Positions 1 to 5,056 of a stretch of 5,056 nucleotides of DNA are shown here, one piece after another; within the stretch, counting starts at the first letter, position 1; every line of letters begins with the position of its first letter. Both the position numbers and the translations under genes were made by a program. Location: assembly GCA_014238445.1 (NCBI GenBank), contig JABABC010000146.1, positions 1-5,056 of the forward strand. The letters are read 5' to 3'. The notes beneath the pieces were generated by a model, which did not search any database, had not been told where the DNA came from, and was given only the letters and a program-made list of their open reading frames with translations. The DNA is from Coxiellaceae bacterium (lineage in GTDB: Bacteria; Pseudomonadota; Gammaproteobacteria; Coxiellales; Coxiellaceae).

Positions 1-1238
1 ATCGAATCTCGTAAAGTCAAACCGTCGACCTTAATAAATAAAGGCGCGTAGTCTTCACAATCCATCACACTATTTAAGCTCCCATAGATCATCTCCATAA
101 TGTTCTGGTCTGAAAACATATCCAATACTGAAGTTCTTTCGCTTCGGTCTGAATTTGTAAAGTTAAGCAGATGTGGGGCAAGGTCAACATAAAGCTTATT
201 GACGGAGTGATTTTTGATTTCCATATAAAATGTGGAGTATTTATCTATTCTTTCTTTGTAATGAGTATCAAAATGCTCATTCGTATATTCGTTCATTTCT
301 TGCAGTTTTTTGATAGCTTTATCTTTAGAGGGCTCATCCGTAAGCGCATAAAACATTAGTAGGTTTGTGGAGACAGAAAACACATCAGAAAGGTGGTCAT
401 ATTCCTTATTCGGTGCACAGTGATCTGGGTAAGCAGAAAGTGGATCCTTGCTTATATGCACACCCTCTTGATTTAAATGAACTAAATAGTTTAAATCAAT
501 GAGCTGACATAAAACGCCTGGACCAAACACGGTTACATTGACGTCAGACATATCACAATGCACTAGAGATAATTTCTGAAGCATTACGACGCACATAAAC
601 CAGCCCATAATGGACAAAAAACCTTCTGCAGTAAGTTTCTTGCTGCCTCTTAGTAGTCTGTAAATTGTAGTCCAGCTGTTGGTGGATCTGGTGAGTAATG
701 CTGGAAGTATTAACGACCGTTTGAAGCCCTCATTGATATAGTAGGAGAACAAACGAGGTCTCACATAAGGGTATAAATTTAAATAGGCTTTGTAGGAGGA
801 TTGATAGTCACTATTTAATGTCTGAAGATGACGTTGGTATCTATCTGTCTCGTCGTAATTTTCAGGTTTGGGTGTGATCATCGCATAAAACTGTAATGAA
901 TCATCAGCAGATTTAGGTACAGTGACAGCTCTCCTGAAAAGACTCGATGCCCCTACCGCTGCATGTTCACAGGATAAGATGAGTAGCTCTTTCCCTGTCC
1001 AAAGGCAGGTTCTTTGATTGACAAAATATTGCCTACCACAATACACTACATTCTTATGCCTTTGGGGCACATGAAACTTCTGCGCTTTCTCATCATTGTG
1101 CTTTAGATTTTCCTGGAGTAAGGCAAGATAAGCAAAATCATGCGGATTAAAGCTGCCACCTTCATATGAGTCAAAACCAGACTCATCTCTGATTTGCTGA
1201 CATTGCTTAACAAAACTAGCACTTCCTTCAATCTCCAT
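1..1238 (-). CDS. Divergent eukaryotic-type protein-kinase-like protein (3' end beyond the window)
   Basis: An open frame of 412 codons runs off the left edge without a stop. Counting from ATG 1236-1238, kinase landmarks appear in order: a degenerate glycine loop (VGASS, about 95-99), a beta-3-like strand YAMITPK (118-124), a catalytic loop HCDMSDVN (H227, D229, N234) with the exact H-x-D-x4-N spacing, a DFG-like DLN (248-250), an APE-like APN (275-277), the DVFS helix (285-288) and an XI-type Arg near 368. These support a Ser/Thr-kinase fold. The VAIK lysine position is Ile121 and no alpha-C glutamate is clear, so it may be a pseudokinase or use a displaced lysine such as K124. No signal peptide or membrane segment is evident. 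The start is uncertain: ATG 1238 has no Shine-Dalgarno sequence, TTG 1283 has one, and the frame stays open to 1373. It follows lanM on the same strand after 424 bp. The substrate is unknown; a host-directed effector is only a guess. Confidence 0.8.
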   Translation of the reverse strand, partial: MEIEGSASFVKQCQQIRDESGFDSYEGGSFNPHDFAYLALLQENLKHNDEKAQKFHVPQRHKNVVYCGRQYFVNQRTCLWTGKELLILSCEHAAVGASSLFRRAVTVPKSADDSLQFYAMITPKPENYDETDRYQRHLQTLNSDYQSSYKAYLNLYPYVRPRLFSYYINEGFKRSLILPALLTRSTNSWTTIYRLLRGSKKLTAEGFLSIMGWFMCVVMLQKLSLVHCDMSDVNVTVFGPGVLCQLIDLNYLVHLNQEGVHISKDPLSAYPDHCAPNKEYDHLSDVFSVSTNLLMFYALTDEPSKDKAIKKLQEMNEYTNEHFDTHYKERIDKYSTFYMEIKNHSVNKLYVDLAPHLLNFTNSDRSERTSVLDMFSDQNIMEMIYGSLNSVMDCEDYAPLFIKVDGLTLRDS

Positions 1239-1275
1239 GGGTTTCAGTATTACCGGTCGTCTATGTGGAGGGTGT

Positions 1276-1383
1276 CTAAACAATGGTAGTACCTCTGTCG
1301 ACGTTGCCTGAGACTTTGCACTTATTGCTTTTTGTCGTTTGATTGATATACAGAAAGGTTTTTTTATTAAACTTCATCATCAT
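1276..1383 (-). other. Out-of-frame triple-ATG leader frame at the 5' end of the kinase-like gene
   Basis: Three consecutive ATG codons (1383-1375) open a 35-codon frame ending in TAG at 1278-1276. It is one base out of phase with the kinase frame, and the kinase frame itself is open back to a stop at 1376-1374. A run of seven A (minus strand, 1365-1359) sits where the frames could be joined: one A fewer would give MMMKFNKK followed by PFCISIKRQK and then the kinase, adding 48 residues before Met 1238. It may be a frameshifted true start, a slippage site, a sequencing error or an unrelated leader ORF. No good Shine-Dalgarno sequence precedes the ATGs. Confidence 0.35.
1281..1296 (-). promoter_or_regulatory. 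Alternative TTG start with Shine-Dalgarno for the kinase-like gene
   Basis: On the minus strand AGAGGT (complement of 1291-1296) lies 7 nt before TTG (1283-1281), which is in frame with the kinase-like gene. GAGGT matches the 3' part of the consensus ribosome binding site. Starting here adds 15 residues (LFRHPPHRRPVILKP) before Met 1238. The ATG at 1238 has no comparable site, so TTG is a reasonable rival start, though TTG is a rarer initiation codon. Confidence 0.4.
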
Positions 1384-1413
1384 GCGTCACGTGCGATTCA
1401 ATGGCGGATGGTA

Positions 1414-1422
1414 TGTATAACA
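1414..1422 (-). promoter_or_regulatory. Possible extended -10 box upstream of the kinase-like gene
   Basis: The minus strand reads TGTTATACA here, that is TG-N-TATACA, matching four of six bases of TATAAT plus the extended TG. It lies about 31 nt before the triple ATG. No good -35 hexamer is seen at standard spacing, so this is tentative. Confidence 0.2.
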
Positions 1423-1602
1423 TAAGGGCGGATCTTTCACACCCAAAATGTCCCTTGTTGGTGTTTAAATGTGATGTTCCTTGCCGAATTTCCGTGTTTT
1501 CTAGGGCCTATTCATGCATCATTGAAAAGATCAGAGTTAACAATGCAAATTATGTTCTGTTCTCTCATGTGCTGTTTAATTTTTATTCACTACATGGCCG
1601 GA

Positions 1603-1671
1603 AACAAATCATTAACTAGCCAATGAATGTTAAACATATCCTTCAAAAGGAGGGTTAATTAATGATTTGTT
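1603..1671. repeat. Imperfect inverted repeat with nested hairpin
   Basis: The arms at 1603-1621 and 1653-1671 pair over 13 uninterrupted bases (AACAAATCATTAA with TTAATGATTTGTT). They continue inward with one mismatch and one G-T wobble to the CC/GG at the inner end. The 31-nt loop holds a second small hairpin, TCCTT-CAA-AAGGA (1639-1651). The stem is AT-rich and no T-run follows on either strand, so a rho-independent terminator is unlikely. It could be an operator, an RNA stem or the remnant of a small inverted-repeat element. Confidence 0.6.
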
Positions 1672-1774
1672 AGTGGGACGCTCACATTGATTCCAGTATA
1701 ATGTCAATGATCTATAAAGAATCACTGCTCCTAATATAGTTAATACTAATCAACTATCAACACAGAGATCGCAT

Positions 1775-1793
1775 ACCGATCACATCGGTGATC
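1775..1793. repeat. Two overlapping short dyads just downstream of lanM
   Basis: ACCGAT-CAC-ATCGGT (1775-1789) and GATCAC-ATCG-GTGATC (1778-1793) are both perfect 6-bp inverted repeats that share bases, so only one hairpin can form at a time. They begin 15 nt past the lanM stop codon. On the transcribed minus strand no run of T follows, so this is at best a weak or factor-dependent 3'-end structure. Confidence 0.4.
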
Positions 1794-1807
1794 ATCAGGT
1801 ATTGTTG

Positions 1808-4684
1808 TTACCAGTAAATGGCTGAAGGCATATCTTGGGTTTTTTGTGCGCGCAGGTGACAGTATAGAAAGCTAGGCATACCACGAAATAAGCTAATAAA
1901 ATTAGGCTCAAATTCACATGCAGGTAGTTTTTCAATCAGCTTATCAATAATCGGTTGCGTGGGTTGTGAAACAACTTTCGGCAGGCGTTTGTTGAGCTCT
2001 AATAAGAAATCTAAATCACCATAAAATCCGCAGCATAAATTCGGTAGTAAGCTGTCTTGATGCGTTATTTTTTGGGAAAGCTTAACGCAATCTTCCAGTC
2101 TTTTTTTGGCGCGTTCTTTAAGCTCTGGCCATTGTTCATAGCATTCGATATAAAATAAACCAATACCGATGTGGCCACCACACCAAGCTGGAGGTTGGGC
2201 AGTGACTTCACTCAGTGAGCGGGCATCTGAGCAAAGACGCATATCGGGCCAATAGCCTTGATCATGATCAAAGTAGTGATCCAGCAAGTCAGCTGTCTTG
2301 AAAACCCAGTCTTTAGAAAAGTCATCATTAAATCGTTTGGCATAACGGGAATAAGCAATCGCTGCTCCTGCAATACCATGAGCATAACTTAAGAGGGGAG
2401 GGTGTTTGGTGCCATCTTCAAATGTGCTATCTTCATCGTGGCAAAACGTAGCAGGCTCTGAACATTGGTCTTTTAAGTGGGCCATTTTGTCATGAATAAT
2501 GTGTTCGTCAATGTCGTAGTGATTTGAGAAATGTAGCAGTGTTGTGATGTCATGCGAAATGCCACCCATGACATCAAAGGTTTCATCATGATGGCTCGGT
2601 GTGCTTTGACTATGTTTGATGAGTAGTTCTACCAGAGATCCAGCGAGTGGGTAATCACATTGGTGAATATGGTGAGCAGCATAGAGGAGGCCGGCATAAC
2701 CATTTAGGCCAAAGCCAATAGCTGGGTGGTCGCTCAGTACCTGATAACAGGACTCTAGGATTTTTTCAGTGAGCATCCGACTCTTTGAACATTGATGGAA
2801 TCGATCCCAGTGAGCCAAAGTGAAGGCAATCCCAATGGTGCCGTTGTAGAATGTAAATCCACTGAGATCGCTAACCCAAGACTGGTGTTCGTCAAAAGAT
2901 AGTTGCGGCCAGCTAATAAACCCTTCTTGAATCGTAGCGCGATCGGATAGGTGTTGAATGACCTCTTGGCAATTGATCATTTGAGAGGCTGAAGTTTTTT
3001 TCTGTTCTTGAAGTTCATTAATGCTTTTTTTATTCCACTCATAGGCAATAAAACTAAAATTGATCAGCTGACACTGAGTGGATAAATGTTCAGTAGAAAA
3101 AGAGTTTAGCATGCGTCGACATTGTTCTTCACCGTTATGAGCTAAATCACAGGGTACTGATTGTAGCTTGCTATCATAAATGATGGATGCATTGGCGCGC
3201 GATTCAAAGTAAGGAATATCCCCATTGAGAATATCTTCCCTTTCACTGACAACGATAGATTGATAGTAGGGTCGATAAGGTAGAATTTCATTGAGCCAGT
3301 CAATGTGTTCTGCGTATTTTTTGGAGTCATCTAGTAGTAGGGGGTGGTAACTTTCGTGAAGTAGAATGGCATAGTCACTGGTGCTTCTGAACAAGTAGCG
3401 TGTGGTGATGGGTTTATCTTGAAATAAAGGTGATTGATCTGATAGTAAGGTTTCACGATGTGCCAGTAGTGTCTGATACCCCGCCTGAAAGCCTGCGATA
3501 TAGTCTTCTTTAAAATGGGTGATGGGTGAGGCTGCTTGGTTCCTTATGCGCGGTGTATTACCTTGCGTTTTAAATTCTGAATCTTCTCGGACTAGGTGCA
3601 TTTCATCCGTGCCTGGCTGATGCCATCGAGGGGCTTTACGCCATGATCGTTGATTGTCATTATCGCTTAATCCGGAGATATCGACACCTTTGCTTTTTTT
3701 ATTAATATTCGTTTGTCGCGGTAAAATTAAACTTTGACCGACATTGGGGTAAGTGTGCTCATTGGCTTTGAGTACGGGGGTCATGATGCATTCCATGTCA
3801 ATAAGCACCGGATGTGACCCATGGGCAATGAGATTCTCATGGTGAATATCTAAACCATTAATCACCAAGAGTAACGCACTGATTTCACCTAGCGCATGAT
3901 AAAAGGCATTGATGTCATGTTTATTGTCACAGGGTTGGTACGTAATGAATTCACAATAACCATACGTATCACGATCAATGATGTGGGCAGTTTTGAGTGG
4001 CAGGGCTGTGTGTGTTTGGTTGTACCACTCACAGAGCTCACTGAAATAGCGTTCATTCGATAAGCTGCGTGGTTTGTAGACAAAACGTAATTGTGAGCCT
4101 TTATCAGACTGTGCAGTTACAATGAAAACACGACGACACTGTCGGTGCGTGTCACCTGAGGCATTAAATTGTGTGAATCGAGCGATATTATTCTGAAGTA
4201 AGCTGGTTTCCAGTGTGGGGATGTCATTATCAAGGTGTTGAAAGAATTCGAGTAATGCGGCTTGGTATTGTGTGGCTTTTATTTCAACGCACGTTAATAG
4301 AACAGGGTAAGTCTCCCATAAGCGATGGTACATGTCTTTTTGTGTGCATTGAGCTATGAAATCATTGAATCTTTCTTCAGGTGTGGCTCCATTGAGGGCC
4401 TTATTGATTTTTTGTTTATGCATTTCAATCACGCAGCACTTAGTGATCATAGGTAAAAATAATTGGATAACATCTTGGCGTAGGTGGTTAGCGAGGCGTG
4501 CATCGGAGAGTCGAGATCTGAGGTTAGGCATGGTTTTAAGCGATTCACGTAAGGACTGATACAAGGTTTCTATGATAGGAATAAGGATAGTGAGAAAGCG
4601 AACGTCTGCTTTTTTATGATGCACCAGGGGTTGCCAGCGTTTGAGTTGAGCGGCTCGCGTTAGGTGCGGGTATTTTAATGTCAT
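1808..4684 (-). CDS. lanM: Type II lanthipeptide synthetase LanM, CCG (three-cysteine) type
   Basis: LanM is a cytosolic bifunctional enzyme that phosphorylates and eliminates Ser/Thr of a precursor peptide, then adds Cys thiols to form (methyl)lanthionine rings. The N-terminal DUF4135 dehydratase half is intact: DTH (178-180), YKPR with K204, the D279-x-H281-x2-N284 loop, D296-x-E298, and R429/T435 matching the phosphate-eliminating Arg/Thr pair of the family. The C-terminal LanC half (about 605-958) has the toroid Gly motifs, D704 in DVMGG, H769 in SYAHG, and zinc ligands C835 (WCGG) with C884-C885 (LCCG). The CCG motif replaces the usual CHG and places it with ProcM-like enzymes. At 958 residues it is complete but on the short side. 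The ATG is preceded by AAGGA at 7 nt and an in-frame stop lies just upstream. No precursor peptide, transporter or protease gene is adjacent. The family call is near certain; the substrate is unknown. Confidence 0.96.
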   Translation of the reverse strand: MTLKYPHLTRAAQLKRWQPLVHHKKADVRFLTILIPIIETLYQSLRESLKTMPNLRSRLSDARLANHLRQDVIQLFLPMITKCCVIEMHKQKINKALNGATPEERFNDFIAQCTQKDMYHRLWETYPVLLTCVEIKATQYQAALLEFFQHLDNDIPTLETSLLQNNIARFTQFNASGDTHRQCRRVFIVTAQSDKGSQLRFVYKPRSLSNERYFSELCEWYNQTHTALPLKTAHIIDRDTYGYCEFITYQPCDNKHDINAFYHALGEISALLLVINGLDIHHENLIAHGSHPVLIDMECIMTPVLKANEHTYPNVGQSLILPRQTNINKKSKGVDISGLSDNDNQRSWRKAPRWHQPGTDEMHLVREDSEFKTQGNTPRIRNQAASPITHFKEDYIAGFQAGYQTLLAHRETLLSDQSPLFQDKPITTRYLFRSTSDYAILLHESYHPLLLDDSKKYAEHIDWLNEILPYRPYYQSIVVSEREDILNGDIPYFESRANASIIYDSKLQSVPCDLAHNGEEQCRRMLNSFSTEHLSTQCQLINFSFIAYEWNKKSINELQEQKKTSASQMINCQEVIQHLSDRATIQEGFISWPQLSFDEHQSWVSDLSGFTFYNGTIGIAFTLAHWDRFHQCSKSRMLTEKILESCYQVLSDHPAIGFGLNGYAGLLYAAHHIHQCDYPLAGSLVELLIKHSQSTPSHHDETFDVMGGISHDITTLLHFSNHYDIDEHIIHDKMAHLKDQCSEPATFCHDEDSTFEDGTKHPPLLSYAHGIAGAAIAYSRYAKRFNDDFSKDWVFKTADLLDHYFDHDQGYWPDMRLCSDARSLSEVTAQPPAWCGGHIGIGLFYIECYEQWPELKERAKKRLEDCVKLSQKITHQDSLLPNLCCGFYGDLDFLLELNKRLPKVVSQPTQPIIDKLIEKLPACEFEPNFISLFRGMPSFLYCHLRAQKTQDMPSAIYW

Positions 4685-4691
4685 GTCTATA

Positions 4692-4696
4692 TCCTT
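4692..4696 (-). promoter_or_regulatory. Shine-Dalgarno site of lanM
   Basis: AAGGA on the minus strand ends 7 nt before the lanM ATG (4684). It is the only good site near the 5' end and supports the ATG start, which is also the first start after an upstream in-frame TAA. Confidence 0.75.
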
Positions 4697-4757
4697 ATAG
4701 TGATGTTAGGAATAATGTAGCAGATTTTTTGGGGTAAATCTTTTATTAGAGGGTTGT

Positions 4758-4763
4758 ATTATA
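4758..4763 (-). promoter_or_regulatory. Candidate -10 box of lanM
   Basis: The minus strand carries a perfect TATAAT 73 nt before the lanM ATG and 28 nt after the nadB stop codon. No convincing -35 hexamer lies 16-18 nt upstream (CCTGTT at 17 nt). It suggests that lanM can be transcribed separately from nadB, with a leader of roughly 65 nt. It might instead need an activator, or be chance in AT-rich DNA. Confidence 0.4.
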
Positions 4764-4791
4764 CCCGTGAAAGGGAAATAACAGGGTGAGG

Positions 4792-5056
4792 TTAGATTAA
4801 ATAGTGTGCGCCGCAACTGATTTTTCTGTGTAAAGCGTGTGTGGTAATTAAGGTGGCTACTGAGAGCATGTGTTTGACTTTCCACGCTGACACATGAGGG
4901 GGTGATGTATGAGGCTGTTGGTCGAGTTGTTGTTGTAATGCGTGCAGTTGAGTGTGTGCGTGTTGTATCCCTACTGTTGTGCGTGCAATACCGAGGTATT
5001 GATGCATGATAGTATGAATGGTTTGGATGGCAGTAGTGCAGTGCGTAGGGTGATTC
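4792..5056 (-). CDS. nadB: L-aspartate oxidase, C-terminal part (5' end beyond the window)
   Basis: NadB is a cytosolic FAD enzyme that oxidises L-aspartate to iminoaspartate, the first step of de novo NAD synthesis; NadA then makes quinolinate. The frame is open from the right edge, giving 87 residues and a TAA. The segment matches my recollection of the helical C-terminal domain of NadB: MHQYLGIARTT corresponds to the family's YVGIVRTT; then come a Gln-rich helix, an AWKVKHMLSVATLI helix (family: LRN..QVAELI) and the closing ALHRKISCGAHY (family: RKESRGLHY). Two oddities: the family Arg in SRG is Cys, and the protein stops three residues after GAHY without the usual LDYP-like tail. A related succinate dehydrogenase or fumarate reductase flavoprotein is the main alternative. 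The call rests on motif memory, as no alignment was run. Confidence 0.7.
   Translation of the reverse strand, partial: NHPTHCTTAIQTIHTIMHQYLGIARTTVGIQHAHTQLHALQQQLDQQPHTSPPHVSAWKVKHMLSVATLITTHALHRKISCGAHYLI

Larger units (their letters stand above)
1384..1807. other. 424-bp intergenic region between lanM and the kinase-like gene
   Basis: No convincing gene was found on either strand. Minus-strand frames give only peptides of about 12-31 codons with poorly placed ribosome binding sites. A plus-strand frame of 72 codons (1401-1619) lacks a ribosome binding site and any recognisable feature. The region is AT-rich and contains an 18-bp-arm inverted repeat (1603-1671), two overlapping 6-bp dyads (1775-1793) and a 6-bp dyad, CATTGA/TCAATG (about 1686-1710), around a TATAAT-like sequence. 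No classical terminator (GC-rich stem plus T-run) for lanM is visible. Confidence 0.6.
4685..4791. other. 107-bp nadB-lanM intergenic region
   Basis: This spacer contains the candidate lanM -10 box and ribosome binding site. No precursor-peptide gene fits in it, and no GC-rich stem with a T-run marks a terminator for nadB. A weak 6-bp dyad, AGATTT/AAATCT, lies at about 4722-4741. Some read-through from nadB into lanM is therefore possible. Confidence 0.5.

Noticed and set aside
171..359. Plus-strand frame inside the kinase-like gene
   Set aside because: It is antisense to a 412-codon open frame with clear kinase motifs, so it is a shadow frame.
1401..1619. Plus-strand 72-codon frame in the gap, containing four Cys
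   Set aside because: It has no ribosome binding site, no recognisable leader or core pattern, and opposes all neighbouring genes. Its end overlaps the inverted repeat. It is most likely a chance frame.
1686..1710. TATAAT on the plus strand and a perfect TTGACA on the minus strand
   Set aside because: Neither has a partner hexamer at usable spacing: the TTGACA has no -10 box 16-18 nt downstream, and the TATAAT has no -35. They lie within a short CATTGA/TCAATG dyad and are probably chance matches.
1630..1725. Minus-strand 31-codon GTG frame downstream of lanM, considered as a LanM substrate
   Set aside because: AGGAG lies only 2 nt before the GTG, too close for normal initiation. The peptide has one Cys, no leader-like acidic helix and no GG or GA cleavage motif.
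3142..4559. Short frames on both strands inside lanM (3142-3330, 3889-4083, 4356-4559)
   Set aside because: They overlap conserved LanM coding sequence in other frames and show no features of their own.
4792..5007. 71-residue frame just upstream of lanM, considered as the precursor peptide
   Set aside because: The frame continues open to the window edge and its sequence matches the C-terminal domain of L-aspartate oxidase. It has only one Cys and no leader-type cleavage site.

Overview
The window holds three genes, all on the minus strand, so transcription runs from high to low coordinates. In transcription order they are: the 3' end of what looks like nadB (L-aspartate oxidase, cut by the right edge), a complete type II lanthipeptide synthetase (LanM) of 958 residues, and a divergent eukaryotic-type protein-kinase-like gene cut by the left edge. 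No tRNA, rRNA, CRISPR array or transposase gene was seen.

The organism is probably a gammaproteobacterium with moderate-to-low GC. This is inferred from the NadB-like C-terminus, the AT-leaning composition and the kinase-like gene of a kind common in host-associated lineages. Nothing here fixes the genus.

Region by region. 1-1238 (perhaps to 1283 or 1383): kinase-like gene. It is recognised from the H-x-D-x4-N catalytic loop, a DLN metal motif, an AP(E)-like motif and a DVxS helix; the usual VAIK lysine is not evident. Its 5' end is ambiguous because a triple ATG lies in a different frame, separated from the main frame by a run of seven A. 1384-1807: a 424-bp gap with no convincing gene. It carries a long imperfect inverted repeat, two overlapping short dyads and weak promoter-like boxes. 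1808-4684: lanM, with its own Shine-Dalgarno sequence and a perfect TATAAT box upstream. 4685-4791: a 107-bp intergenic region. 4792-5056: the nadB 3' end.

How the genes fit together. LanM phosphorylates and dehydrates Ser/Thr of a precursor peptide, then cyclises Cys onto the dehydro residues. Here it is a 'CCG' type enzyme with three candidate Cys zinc ligands, as in ProcM-like synthetases. No precursor peptide, exporter, protease or immunity gene is visible, so its substrate must lie outside the window. nadB is probably only a chromosomal neighbour (NAD synthesis), since lanM appears to have its own promoter. A functional link between lanM and the kinase-like gene is possible but rests only on same-strand adjacency.
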